64,000 nucleotides of DNA from Acetobacteraceae bacterium. GTDB taxonomy: Bacteria; Pseudomonadota; Alphaproteobacteria; Acetobacterales; Acetobacteraceae. The notes beneath the pieces are model-generated. The model was given only the letters and a program-made list of their open reading frames with translations, ran no database searches and was not told the DNA's origin. Shown piece by piece: positions 55,789-64,000 of the stretch. Within the stretch, counting starts at the first letter, position 1. Every line of letters begins with the position of its first letter. Both the position numbers and the translations under genes were made by a program. The stretch lies in NCBI GenBank assembly GCA_004843165.1, contig CP039459.1, forward strand, positions 1,859,587 to 1,923,586, given 5' to 3'.

Positions 55789-56790
55789 ATGAATTTTTCT
55801 AAAACTGAAGAGTCTATGAAGCCTACTATTCCTAGAGTTGTTTTTAAGTCAATTGGTACTTATTTGCCCCGTAATAAAGTTACGAATCAACAGCTAGCCC
55901 AGAAAATTGATACCTCAGACGATTGGATACGTGGTCGAACGGGGATTTTAAAACGCTCTTTAGCTGAGACGGATGAAACAGCAACATTCATGGGGGCGAA
56001 GGCTGCAAGAGAGGCTCTTGAGAAAGCTGGATTGTCGCCCCAAGATATTACTGGGATTATTGTTGCAACCTCGACTCCGGATCAGGTCTTCCCATCTTTG
56101 GCAGTAAAAATTCAGGCAGAGCTTGGCATAAAATCTGCTTTTGGTTTTGATCTCAGCGCTGCATGTTCCGGATTTATTTACGCCCTTTCTGTTGCTGAGG
56201 CGATGCTAAAGCAGCGTCCTGGAGAGCGTTTTCTTGTTCTGGGTGTTGAAGTATTTTCTCGTCTTTTAGATTGGAATGATCGGACAACATGCGTTCTTTT
56301 TGGTGATGGTGCCGGTGCTGTTGTTTTGGAAAGCGTCTCTTCTTCCAACGAGGAGGGAATTCTTTCGACCAAAATCCATTCAGATGGAACGCTTTCAGAT
56401 ATTTTATTTATTGATGGTGCTCTTGGGGTTTCAGGCACTACCGGAAAATTAAAGATGCAGGGAAGAGAAGTTTTTCGCAGAGCTGTTGGACTTCTTTCTT
56501 CCTCTGTTCGTGAAACCTTAGCTTTAAATAATGTTGCAATGACGGATATTGATTGGCTTGTTCCGCATCAGGCTAATCAAAGAATCATTGAGGCTTTAGC
56601 AAGAAATCTAGATTTCCCTTTAGAAAAGGTCATTTCTACAATTGCCGATCATGCGAATACATCGGCGGCTTCTATTCCATTGGCTTTAGCGCAAGGAATT
56701 TCAGATGGTAGAATTAAAAAAGGTGATCTCGTTCTTATGGAGGCTCTAGGGGGAGGTCTTACTTGGGGAGCTGTTCTGTTAAGGATATAA
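55789..56790 (+). CDS. fabH: 3-oxoacyl-ACP synthase III
   Basis: The 333-residue KASIII starts fatty acid synthesis by condensing acetyl-CoA with malonyl-ACP. The catalytic Cys is in DLSAACSGFIYAL, the His in LVPHQANQRIIEA and the Asn in DHANTSAASIPLAL. ATG 55789 directly follows plsX; ATG 55816 is another possible start, nearer the family N-terminus. In many alphaproteobacteria ihfA follows fabH, but here a merR-like gene comes next after 44 bases. Confidence 0.97.
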   Translation: MNFSKTEESMKPTIPRVVFKSIGTYLPRNKVTNQQLAQKIDTSDDWIRGRTGILKRSLAETDETATFMGAKAAREALEKAGLSPQDITGIIVATSTPDQVFPSLAVKIQAELGIKSAFGFDLSAACSGFIYALSVAEAMLKQRPGERFLVLGVEVFSRLLDWNDRTTCVLFGDGAGAVVLESVSSSNEEGILSTKIHSDGTLSDILFIDGALGVSGTTGKLKMQGREVFRRAVGLLSSSVRETLALNNVAMTDIDWLVPHQANQRIIEALARNLDFPLEKVISTIADHANTSAASIPLALAQGISDGRIKKGDLVLMEALGGGLTWGAVLLRI

Positions 56791-56834
56791 TCTTAACAGT
56801 TTAAGAAATTTATAGTCTTAGGGAGCATAAGGGT

Positions 56835-57308
56835 ATGCAACAAGAATTGTCGTCCAATCAATCATATGTTCTGTTGTCAGACTTAGCTAATGAGCTGAAA
56901 ATCCCTGCCTATCGCTTGAGAAGTTGGGAGGTTTTATATCCTTTCATTAAGTCTTTTAGAGATTCTACCGGACGACGCTTTTATGATAAAAAAACAGTGG
57001 AAATTTTTAGAGAGATTTCCCGTCTTCTTTATCAGGAAGGGCGTAAAAATACAGAAATTTTCACCATTATTTCACATCGTTTCTCTAGCGATTTAGCTTT
57101 AAAAGCGCAAGATTCTGAGACGGTCTCTCTTAAGCAAGAAGACATAGAATCATCTCCTCTTCTAAACTTAGAAAAAACAGCAAATTCATTAAAGGAAAGA
57201 GAGGCAAATTTTTCAGAAGAAAATAAGGCTTTAAAAGAGGGTTTAAATAATCTTCTAAATTCCTTAAAGAAACTAGGGGAAACTATTGTTTCTCAAGAAA
57301 AAGTTTGA
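56835..57308 (+). CDS. MerR-family transcriptional regulator
   Basis: A 157-residue protein with a MerR winged-helix domain: LSDLANELKIPAYRLRSWEVLYPFIKSFRDSTG is represented by LSDLANELKIPAYRLRSWE, then RRFYDKKTVEIFREI. The C-terminal part contains a coiled coil (LNNLLNSLKKLGE). No metal-binding Cys is seen, so the effector is unknown. This gene is the usual distal member of the rpmF-plsX-fabH-ihfA-merR cluster of alphaproteobacteria. It is probably read through into the tRNA-Pro gene 21 bases downstream. Confidence 0.87.
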   Translation: MQQELSSNQSYVLLSDLANELKIPAYRLRSWEVLYPFIKSFRDSTGRRFYDKKTVEIFREISRLLYQEGRKNTEIFTIISHRFSSDLALKAQDSETVSLKQEDIESSPLLNLEKTANSLKEREANFSEENKALKEGLNNLLNSLKKLGETIVSQEKV

Positions 57309-57329
57309 TATTTCTACACACGGTTTAGT

Positions 57330-57406
57330 CGGGCAGTAGCGCAGTCTGGTAGCGCATCAGTCTGGGGGACTGGGGGTCGTGGGTTCGAATCCCGCCTGCC
57401 CGACCA
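57330..57406 (+). tRNA. tRNA-Pro (anticodon GGG)
   Basis: A 77-base cloverleaf: CGGGCAG pairs with CTGCCCG, the anticodon loop CTGGGGG gives anticodon GGG, the T-loop contains GGTTCGAATCC, and CCA is encoded. It reads CCC and CCU. A terminator begins at the CCA itself. Confidence 0.95.
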
Positions 57407-57442
57407 CTTAAAAGAAAATTTTCTTTTAAGTGGTTTTTTTTT
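57404..57442 (+). terminator. Intrinsic terminator after tRNA-Pro
   Basis: A perfect 30-bp inverted repeat from 57404 to 57433 starts with the CCA of the tRNA (CCACTTAAAAGAAAA and its complement) and is followed by nine T residues. Confidence 0.85.
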
Positions 57443-57452
57443 GCCTTCTTTA

Positions 57453-58571
57453 CTATTTAAAAATAAGATCTTTTGGCTTTGTAAAAGTGCGCTTTTTATT
57501 GCGTGGATCTGTTGTCCAGATTGTCCATAAAAGATGTAAGGCAGACATGATTGCGGGTCCTGCAAATAATCCTAAAAGTCCCCATGTTTCTGCACCGCCT
57601 AAAATTCCTAAAAGCACCCATAAAAATGGCAGTTTTGTGCTGCCGCCAATAAGTGCAGGGCGAATAAAGTGATCCGCAATAAAAAGGACAATAATTCCTG
57701 CAAAAAAGGTAATAATTGCAGCAACCATATGTCCTTGCGCTAATAAAATACAAGAAACAATAGCAACAAAAATACCACCTAGCATTGGAATCATCGCTGC
57801 AAAAGCGGTTAAAAATCCAAAAAGAATAGGCTGGGGGGCATGTGCTGAAATGTAGATAATGCCAATGGCTACACCTTCTCCTAGCGCAACCATAACGAGG
57901 CCAGCAACAGTTCCGTGAATGGAATCAATAATTTGCCGCCCAATCGTTTCGCCATGACGTCCAAAAAGACGTCTTGAGGCAATAAGGGTCTTTTGAGTAA
58001 TTGCTCGTCCGTCTCTTAAAAAAAAGAAGAAAATTAAAAAGGTAAAACCAAAGAGTAGTGCGCTATGTATCGCAAATATGCCAACTTGACGCGTGATCTT
58101 TACACTATGGGTGAAATTAACAGAACGAAACATCTCGGAAAGTGATCCGGGTTGCCCAAGATTTGTGTTCCACCACGTGATTATTCGACTATTATCTATG
58201 GGGATAGCATAAAGCCATCCCGGAGGGCTTATGCCTGATTTTTGGACGTATTCCAACCATTTGGTGACATCACTTAACTCATCAGCAATTTGCATAAGCA
58301 ACCAAATAAGAGGACCTAATATAGCCAAAAACAAAAGAGACGTGAAAAGTGCTGCCAGCCACGATGATTTTTTCTTAGTGAGCTTTTCACGTGCCCACTG
58401 ATAGGGGGGCCAGAAAGCAATGGCTAAAATACCACCCCAAACAATAGCCGAAAGGAAATCTCTTAGCATATAAAGGGTAAATCCGATAATTAGAACAGCT
58501 AAAAGAACTCTGGCATAAAAATGAAGTTGATTTCTCCGCAGGCGCGGAATATCTTTGGAAAATACGGGCAT
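57453..58571 (-). CDS. AI-2E family transporter (putative permease)
   Basis: From ATG 58571 the protein is 372 residues, with about eight hydrophobic segments. VWGGILAIAFWPPYQWAREKL at the start, the segment GGIFVAIVSCILLAQGH and the late LPFLWVLLGILGGAETWGLLGLFAGPAIMS are typical of the PerM/AI-2E exporter family. Members export autoinducer-2 or function in ion homeostasis; the substrate here is unknown. Upstream in-frame ATGs at 58679 and 58631 would add a basic N-terminus but have no ribosome-binding site. It converges on tRNA-Pro. Confidence 0.85.
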   Translation of the reverse strand: MPVFSKDIPRLRRNQLHFYARVLLAVLIIGFTLYMLRDFLSAIVWGGILAIAFWPPYQWAREKLTKKKSSWLAALFTSLLFLAILGPLIWLLMQIADELSDVTKWLEYVQKSGISPPGWLYAIPIDNSRIITWWNTNLGQPGSLSEMFRSVNFTHSVKITRQVGIFAIHSALLFGFTFLIFFFFLRDGRAITQKTLIASRRLFGRHGETIGRQIIDSIHGTVAGLVMVALGEGVAIGIIYISAHAPQPILFGFLTAFAAMIPMLGGIFVAIVSCILLAQGHMVAAIITFFAGIIVLFIADHFIRPALIGGSTKLPFLWVLLGILGGAETWGLLGLFAGPAIMSALHLLWTIWTTDPRNKKRTFTKPKDLIFK

Positions 58572-58766
58572 TTTAAATGTTTTGTCTCTTTGGATGGATT
58601 TTCTGATCGCAAGTTTTCTTGACGTTATCATACAGTTACTTATATAAAGTCGCCATTCTATTTTAGAGAATTTTCTCATTTGGGGTGTTCTGAATCTTCA
58701 AATTCTCTTATAATAGAGAGATATTTTTGATTTAATCATCATTCATTTTTTTAAGGATAATATAGT

Positions 58767-59069
58767 ATGTCCCGCCGTTGCGAGATTACGGGCAAAGGTG
58801 TCTTGACTGGAAATAATGTCAGTCATGCTAATAACAAAAGCCGCCGCCGTTTTTTACCTAATCTACAAGATGCCAGCCTTCTCTCCGAGATCCTTGGCAC
58901 ATCCGTCAAAATGCGCCTAACAACACGTGGTCTGCGCACCATTGAACATAATGGTGGTTTGGATGCTTTTCTATTAAATACACCAAATAGAAAGCTTTCT
59001 CCGGAAGCTTTGCGTTTAAAACGTCGCATTCAGCGTGCCCGCGACCGTTCGGACGTTGCTGTTGCTTAG
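58767..59069 (+). CDS. rpmB: 50S ribosomal protein L28
   Basis: A 100-residue L28: [31 protein letters not shown] is split here as [18 protein letters not shown] and [30 protein letters not shown] segment follows. The C-terminal extension beyond residue 80 is typical of alphaproteobacteria. It precedes fusA by 121 bases. Confidence 0.97.
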   Translation: MSRRCEITGKGVLTGNNVSHANNKSRRRFLPNLQDASLLSEILGTSVKMRLTTRGLRTIEHNGGLDAFLLNTPNRKLSPEALRLKRRIQRARDRSDVAVA

Positions 59070-59193
59070 GTTTTAAGTTTTATAGAAAAAGTGTCTGGGG
59101 AGTACTCCTTCTTCTGGTTAGGCTCGCTGGCACCTATTGTATTGTTAATTAATAGAGTTATCCCTGCTTAAACAGGAGTTATGGAGGCATTTG

Positions 59194-61299
59194 GTGTCTG
59201 ACAGCATCCAAGGAGCGAAATCAGCTCTTTCACGTATTCGCAATATCGGGATTACAGCCCATATTGATGCGGGTAAAACAACGACAACAGAACGAATTCT
59301 TCACTATACAGGCGTTTCCCATAAAATTGGTGAAGTGCATGAAGGTAATACCACGACAGATTATATGGCTCAGGAGCGTGAGCGTGGTATTACAATTACT
59401 TCAGCCGCTGTGACCTGTGAGTGGAAAGACCATCGTATTAATATTATTGATACGCCAGGCCATATTGACTTTAATATTGAGGTCAATCGCTCCCTACGTG
59501 TTCTCGATGGTGCCGTTTTTGTTATTGAAGGTGTTGCCGGTGTGCAACCTCAGTCAGAAACAAACTGGCGTCTAGCTGATCGTTATAACGTTCCACGTAT
59601 TATTTTTATCAATAAGCTAGATAGAACAGGCGCTGACTTTCATTATGCTTTCAGCACTTTAAAAGAAAAGCTTGATATCGTCGCAATTCCGCTTCAGTTG
59701 CCAATTGGTGCAGAAGAAAACTTTGTCGGCGTTGTTGATCTTGTCGAGATGAGAGCCATCATCTGGGAAGGTGGTGATCTTGGTGCGAAATATCACTACG
59801 AAGAGATTCCGGAAGAGTTAAAAGAAGAAGCAGAAGAAGCTCGCCAAAATCTTCTTGATACGGCTCTTGGTATGGAAGAGTCTGCAATGGAAGAGTATTT
59901 CGAAAAGGGTGAGGTCTCTATCGAAACACTTAAACGTTGCATCAAAAAAGGTGCCGTTTCTGGTGAATTTAGACCAGTTCTTTGCGGTACGGCATTTAAA
60001 AACAAAGGTGTTCAGCCACTTTTGGATGGTATTATTGATTATCTTCCAGCTCCAGATGAAGTTGAAGGTATTCGTATTGCGCCACCAGAAGATGACAAAG
60101 ACATTGATGAAGACTTCCTTCCAATCGTTCCTGTTGATCCTGAAGGTAAATTTGCAGGCCTTGCCTTTAAAATTATTTCAGACAAATACGGAACATTGAC
60201 TTTTGTTCGTGTCTACCGTGGTGTTTTAAATTCAGGTGATACAATTTTAAACACAACCAAAGGGACAAAAGAACGCGTTGGTCGTATCTTCCAGATGCAT
60301 GCAGATAAACGTCAAGAAGTGAAATCTGTCGGTGCTGGAGATATTGCAGCATTCTTGGGGCTAAAAGATACTGTTACAGGAGATACACTTGCAGATCCGG
60401 CAGATCCTGTCGTTCTTGAGCGTATGCAGTTCCCGGTTCCTGTGATTGATATTTCTGTTGAGCCAAAAACAAAAGATGCCGTTGAAAAAATGACCCTTGC
60501 GCTTCAAAAGTTGACAGCTGAGGATCCTTCTTTGCAACTGAAGACAGATCAAGAAACAGGTCAGACCATTCTTTCGGGTATGGGTGAGTTACATCTTGAT
60601 ATTATTGTCGATCGTTTGCAGCGTGAATATGGTGTTGAAGCCAATATTGGTGCGCCTCAGGTTGCATATCGTGAAACAATTACAAAATCACATATTGAAA
60701 CTTATACACATAAGAAACAATCTGGTGGTTCTGGTCAGTTTGCTGAAGTTAAAATTGAATTTTCACCTTCTGAAGAGCCAGACACAATTATTTTTGAAAA
60801 TAAAATTGTCGGTGGTTCTGTTCCTAAGGAATATATTCCAGCAGTTGATAAAGGGATTCGAATGCAGGCATCTACGGGTGTTCTCGCAGGGTTCCAGACG
60901 GTTGATTTCTCCTTTACCTTGCTTGACGGTAAGTATCATGATGTTGACTCCTCAGCATTGGCCTTTGAAATTGCAGCTAAAGCATGTTTCCGTGAGGGAA
61001 TGAAAAAGGCAGGACCTGTCATTCTTGAGCCAATTATGGATGTTGAAATTACAACACCTAATGAGCATGTTGGGGATGTGGTCGGTGACTTAAATCGTCG
61101 TCGTGGTATTATCCAAAATCAGGAAACAATGGGCTCTACTGTTTTGGTTAGATCTCAGGTTCCTTTGAAAGAAATGTTTGGTTACATTTCTCACTTGCGC
61201 TCAGCAACAAAGGGCCGTGCATCCTTTACAATGCAGTTCCATCATTATTCAGCGGTTCCAAAGAATGTTGCCGATGAAATTATGGCAGAACGTCGCTAA
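59194..61299 (+). CDS. fusA: Elongation factor G
   Basis: A GTPase of about 701 residues that drives ribosome translocation. [21 protein letters not shown] contains the P-loop, then the switch [22 protein letters not shown] for guanine, and the C-terminal domains IV/V with GELHLDI. I chose GTG 59194 because GGAGG ends 6 bases upstream; TTG 59191 is immediately before it. The EF-G differs in places from E. coli FusA (for example [15 protein letters not shown]) and resembles the Acetobacteraceae type as I recall it. It is not next to rpsL, rpsG or tuf in this window. Confidence 0.96.
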   Translation: MSDSIQGAKSALSRIRNIGITAHIDAGKTTTTERILHYTGVSHKIGEVHEGNTTTDYMAQERERGITITSAAVTCEWKDHRINIIDTPGHIDFNIEVNRSLRVLDGAVFVIEGVAGVQPQSETNWRLADRYNVPRIIFINKLDRTGADFHYAFSTLKEKLDIVAIPLQLPIGAEENFVGVVDLVEMRAIIWEGGDLGAKYHYEEIPEELKEEAEEARQNLLDTALGMEESAMEEYFEKGEVSIETLKRCIKKGAVSGEFRPVLCGTAFKNKGVQPLLDGIIDYLPAPDEVEGIRIAPPEDDKDIDEDFLPIVPVDPEGKFAGLAFKIISDKYGTLTFVRVYRGVLNSGDTILNTTKGTKERVGRIFQMHADKRQEVKSVGAGDIAAFLGLKDTVTGDTLADPADPVVLERMQFPVPVIDISVEPKTKDAVEKMTLALQKLTAEDPSLQLKTDQETGQTILSGMGELHLDIIVDRLQREYGVEANIGAPQVAYRETITKSHIETYTHKKQSGGSGQFAEVKIEFSPSEEPDTIIFENKIVGGSVPKEYIPAVDKGIRMQASTGVLAGFQTVDFSFTLLDGKYHDVDSSALAFEIAAKACFREGMKKAGPVILEPIMDVEITTPNEHVGDVVGDLNRRRGIIQNQETMGSTVLVRSQVPLKEMFGYISHLRSATKGRASFTMQFHHYSAVPKNVADEIMAERR

Positions 61300-61333
61300 T
61301 TAAATTTCTTATTTTAAAAATAGGGAATGATAG

Positions 61334-61362
61334 AAAAGGAAGCTCATTGAGCTTCCTTTTTT
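61334..61362. terminator. Terminator between fusA and coaBC
   Basis: AAAAGGAAGCTC and GAGCTTCCTTTT enclose ATT, followed by T residues on the plus strand; the flanks are A-rich enough to work on the minus strand too. Confidence 0.75.
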
Positions 61363-61412
61363 GTTACCATGAATATTCACCTTCTATTGAGAAGAGAATT
61401 TTGGGTAGATAA

Positions 61413-62627
61413 TTATTTTTTAGAGAAAAATTTGATAATTTTTTGAAGAAGCTTTTCAGCGACTTCTTTTTTTGACATTTTTGGCCAGTCTTCAGATCCC
61501 TCTGATGAAATAAAGCTAATTGTATTAAATTCGCTGTTAAAAACTCCTTCTTTGACATTGTTGGCAATGATCCAATCGCAGTTTTTATCTAAACGTTTTT
61601 TATGGGCATTCTCTTTTAGAAATTGCGTTTCAGCTGCAAAACCGATCAGAAGTGTTGGTCGTTCCATTGAGTGGCCTAAATTTTTTAAAATATCTGGATT
61701 TGGATGCCATTTAATATTTTCAAAGCCGTTTTCAGCTGTTTTTTTTATTTTTTCAGATTGAAAATCAGGCCGCCAATCAGCAACAGCTGCTGTACCGATA
61801 AAAATATCTGCAGGAAGAAGTTCCTGTACCGCTTTTTGCATTTCACAGGCTGTTTTAATTCGCCGAACAGAAACATTTTCTGGGCACATTAAGGGGCTTG
61901 GGCCTGTGACAAGGGTCACGTTAGCCCCTGCATGCGCTAGAACTTCTGCAATAGCATATCCTTGTTTTCCAGAGGCATGGTTTGTAATGAAACGAATAGG
62001 GTCAAGTGCTTCTTGTGTCGGTCCAGCCGTGACAATGATCTTTTTCTCAGAAAGTATTTGATTTGATTTAAATCCTAAGATTTGAAGTGTTTTGCTTTCA
62101 ATAAGGGGAAGTTCTGCCAATCGTCCAACACCATATTCTCCACATGCAACATTACCCTTATTAGGCGGGATTATTTTCATACCTCTTTTAATGAGACATT
62201 TTATATTGTCTTGCGTTGCTGGATTTTGCCACATTTCGGGATTCATCGCTGGTGCAATTAAAAGAGGTGTTTTGGTCGATAGAATTAAAGACGTTGCAAG
62301 TTCATCGGCCATTCCTGCCGCAAGGCGCGCTATAAAATTAGCGGAAGCAGGGCAGACAAGAATAAGATCGGCATTCCGAGAAAGCTCAATATGCGCCATC
62401 CCTTTTTCTTTCCAATCTCCATCCTTTAGGCAAATATTTCCAGATAGAGCGTGTAGGGATAAAGGCGTGATGAAATCTTCTCCACCCTTTGTTAAAACCG
62501 GGAAAATTGAAACATCCGCTTTTTTTTTGAGATTTCGTATGAGTTCAAGAGAGCGATAAGCGGCGATACTGCCGCTTATAATAAGGAGGATATTTTTTTT
62601 TGCATTTAAGTTCTGAACAGCAGACAT
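61413..62627 (-). CDS. coaBC: Bifunctional phosphopantothenoylcysteine decarboxylase / phosphopantothenate synthase
   Basis: The 404-residue fusion enzyme makes 4'-phosphopantetheine for coenzyme A. The N-terminal CoaC flavoprotein shows LIISGSIAAYRSLELIR, PASANFIARLAAG and APAMNPEMWQNPAT. The C-terminal CoaB shows VTAGPTQEALDPIRFITNHASGKQG-like sequence (in part: GPTQEALDPIRFITN) and VTLVTGPSPL. Length is normal. It is probably cotranscribed with ubiE, 27 bases upstream. ubiB, which often lies between them, is absent. Confidence 0.96.
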   Translation of the reverse strand: MSAVQNLNAKKNILLIISGSIAAYRSLELIRNLKKKADVSIFPVLTKGGEDFITPLSLHALSGNICLKDGDWKEKGMAHIELSRNADLILVCPASANFIARLAAGMADELATSLILSTKTPLLIAPAMNPEMWQNPATQDNIKCLIKRGMKIIPPNKGNVACGEYGVGRLAELPLIESKTLQILGFKSNQILSEKKIIVTAGPTQEALDPIRFITNHASGKQGYAIAEVLAHAGANVTLVTGPSPLMCPENVSVRRIKTACEMQKAVQELLPADIFIGTAAVADWRPDFQSEKIKKTAENGFENIKWHPNPDILKNLGHSMERPTLLIGFAAETQFLKENAHKKRLDKNCDWIIANNVKEGVFNSEFNTISFISSEGSEDWPKMSKKEVAEKLLQKIIKFFSKK

Positions 62628-62654
62628 ATAAATACCCTTTTGTCTTCTCTTAGA

Positions 62655-63392
62655 TCAAAAACGCCATCCAGAGTGGATTGCGGCAATTCCACCAGATAAA
62701 TTTTTGTATTTAACATTTTGCATGCCTGCATTGCGCATCATTTGCGCTAATGTTTCTTGATCGGGGAACATACGAATGCTTTCAGCCAAATAGCGATAGC
62801 TATCAGCATCTTTGGCAATAATCTTTCCCATTTGAGGGAGAATCTTAAATGACCATTCATCGTAGATTTTGGAAAAAACAGGAATGGTTACTTTAGAAAA
62901 CTCTAGACAACAAAAGCGTCCGCCAGGACGAAGCACACGGTATGCTTCTTGGAGAACTTTTTCTTTATTGGTGCAATTCCTAAGGCCAAAGGCAATGGAA
63001 ACACGATCAACGGATTGATCTTTTAGGGGAATTTTTTCTGCATCTACGCAACAAAAATCTATTTTCTCCCCAAAATACCCTTTATTGATGGCACGGTCTC
63101 TTCCGACAGAAAGCATTGCGTTGTTGATATCCGTAAGGAGAACAGGGCCGCCATTCCGTTTAAGCCAATGGAAGCTAATATCGCCTGTACCGCCTGCTAA
63201 ATCTAACAGTTTTGCTTGTGGGCGAGGATAAAGCTCATTGACAAAAATCTGTTTCCATAAGCGGTGAATTCCTAGGGACATGACATCATTCATAATGTCG
63301 TAATTTTTAGCGACACTCTCAAAAACATGCTTTACAAGCTTCTGTTTTTGTTCTGAGGGGACCTGCTGGTAACCAAAATCTGTCATGTCCAT
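62655..63392 (-). CDS. ubiE: Ubiquinone/menaquinone C-methyltransferase UbiE
   Basis: A 245-residue SAM-dependent methyltransferase acting on the quinone ring. VFESVAKNYDIMNDVMSLGIHRLWK, LDLAGGTGDIS (SAM motif I), IAFGLRNCTNKEKVL and EFSKVTIPVF are characteristic. ATG 63392 or the in-frame ATG at 63386 may be used. It starts the coaBC operon and is divergent from rpsT. Confidence 0.96.
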   Translation of the reverse strand: MDMTDFGYQQVPSEQKQKLVKHVFESVAKNYDIMNDVMSLGIHRLWKQIFVNELYPRPQAKLLDLAGGTGDISFHWLKRNGGPVLLTDINNAMLSVGRDRAINKGYFGEKIDFCCVDAEKIPLKDQSVDRVSIAFGLRNCTNKEKVLQEAYRVLRPGGRFCCLEFSKVTIPVFSKIYDEWSFKILPQMGKIIAKDADSYRYLAESIRMFPDQETLAQMMRNAGMQNVKYKNLSGGIAAIHSGWRF

Positions 63393-63558
63393 GGAAGATA
63401 AAATCTCATGTTTAAAAGGTTAAAAAAGCCGATTTAATAGGCGGATTATATACCTACTGTAATGGCCTATTTTTATCTTTCTTGCAATTTTCTTATTCTG
63501 ATTATTTTGAAGGCGGATGTGTGATATACATAAAAAGTCTGTATTTCCTACTTTTAAA

Positions 63559-63605
63559 AGAAGGATAGTTGCTTGACGATACTGGAAGTAACTGGTACTC
63601 CTTCT
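63559..63605 (+). promoter_or_regulatory. Possible rpsT leader hairpin and promoter
   Basis: AGAAGGA (63559-63565) pairs with TCCTTCT (63599-63605), closing a 47-base stem-loop about 60 bases before rpsT. TTGACG at 63573-63578 with a TACTCC 17 bases on could also be a promoter. The two readings are alternatives. Ribosomal protein genes, including rpsT of E. coli, can be autoregulated through leaders. Confidence 0.35.
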
Positions 63606-63665
63606 GAAGAATTTTTATATAAACTACCTTGATGACAAGATATTTTTCTTATTTTGGAGTACCGC

Positions 63666-63929
63666 ATGGCAAATAATCCTTCAGCTTTAAAGCGTATCAG
63701 GCAGAACGACAGAAGACGCCTAAGAAATGCTTCTCGCCTTTCTCGCACAAGAACTTTTATTAAAAAAGTCGAGTCTGCGATTTCTGAAGGTGAAAAAGAG
63801 CAAGCAACAGCTGCCTTCCGTTTGGCTCAGCCTGAAATGCAAAGAGCTGCGACAAAAGGAATTATTCCTCACGGCACAATTAACCGCAAGCTATCCCGTC
63901 TTTCAGCACGCATTAAAGCATTAGGCTGA
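63666..63929 (+). CDS. rpsT: 30S ribosomal protein S20
   Basis: An 87-residue, very basic S20. [22 protein letters not shown] is represented by [18 protein letters not shown], then [11 protein letters not shown] and the C-terminal [16 protein letters not shown] chose ATG 63666 because GGAG lies 6 bases upstream. The gene ends in a strong terminator. In many alphaproteobacteria dnaA and the replication origin lie next, beyond the right edge. Confidence 0.97.
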   Translation: MANNPSALKRIRQNDRRRLRNASRLSRTRTFIKKVESAISEGEKEQATAAFRLAQPEMQRAATKGIIPHGTINRKLSRLSARIKALG

Positions 63930-63960
63930 TTTCCGGAAGTTGAATGGGGTGGGGGTTTTG

Positions 63961-63984
63961 CGCGCTTTTTTAAAGCGCGTTTTT
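63961..63984 (+). terminator. Intrinsic terminator after rpsT
   Basis: CGCGCTTT and AAAGCGCG pair around TTT and are followed by five T residues. Confidence 0.75.
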
Positions 63985-64000
63985 CGTTCTTCGAAATTTT

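Noticed and set aside
62092..62559. A 155-codon plus-strand frame
   Set aside because: Antisense to the conserved CoaC domain of coaBC.
1..64000. Search by eye for CRISPR arrays, insertion sequences, prophage genes, rRNA and known riboswitches
   Set aside because: No regularly spaced repeats, transposase, integrase or phage proteins, rRNA sequence or recognisable riboswitch core were found. Short or divergent elements could have been missed without a covariance-model search.

Overview
The window is AT-rich, gene-dense chromosomal DNA of an alphaproteobacterium, most probably an acetic acid bacterium (Acetobacteraceae) of the low-GC, insect-associated kind such as Commensalibacter. This rests on a class I (archaeal-type) lysyl-tRNA synthetase, a complete hopanoid block (hpnL, hpnA, hpnB, hpnC/hpnD, hpnE, shc, hpnG), an EF-G of the form I recall from Acetobacteraceae, and alphaproteobacterial neighbourhoods (bamE/DUF177/rpmF-plsX-fabH-merR; ubiE/coaBC next to rpsT). 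The genus is an inference. Almost everything is housekeeping. I see no insertion sequence, prophage, CRISPR array, rRNA operon or secretion cluster, and no stretch over 300 bases without a gene.

Layout. 1-5028: the 5' part of a DinG-type Fe-S helicase running off the left edge on the minus strand, then lysK overlapping a C-terminally short MprF-like membrane protein. 5168-9872: a Bax-inhibitor-1 protein, fdxA, and a small nucleotide-sugar locus (polyprenyl-phosphate sugar-1-phosphate transferase, UDP-sugar 4,6-dehydratase, PLP aminotransferase). 9984-17299: ndk, a secreted HAD phosphatase, lysA, two identical tandem tRNA-Arg genes, a small lipoprotein, guaA, an SH3 protein and pyk. 17339-26414: the hopanoid block, in which HpnC and HpnD are fused into one polypeptide. 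26574-37386: rpsB-tsf, recO, parC, cls, a phosphatase/nuclease of the EEP fold, comM, then the overlapping kdsB-dapA-smpB. 37443-50893: a double cold-shock protein, recG and mfd (divergent), rlmE, tRNA-Gln and tRNA-Cys, a TolC-type channel, valS and trxB. 51049-63929: an ArnT-like glycosyltransferase, rpsU, bamE, DUF177, rpmF-plsX-fabH-merR, tRNA-Pro, an AI-2E-type transporter, rpmB, fusA, coaBC, ubiE and rpsT.

How the genes fit together. The hopanoid genes would turn two farnesyl diphosphates into squalene (HpnD, HpnC, HpnE), cyclise it (Shc) and begin side-chain extension (HpnG); HpnH is not here. The sugar locus looks like a short route to an amino-deoxy UDP-sugar plus the lipid-linked initiating step of a surface glycan. 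Envelope genes recur (kdsB, bamE, tolC, cls, plsX, fabH, the GT39 enzyme).

No clearly new biological system is visible. The points most worth checking are the HpnC-HpnD fusion, the truncated MprF-like protein beside lysK, the DinG gene without a normal start codon, an inverted pair of consensus DnaA boxes inside the GT39 gene, a 26-bp perfect palindrome inside the HAD phosphatase gene, and conserved clusters that lack ihfA, ubiB and pyrH. Many genes start with TTG or GTG; where the ribosome-binding site decided a start I say so.
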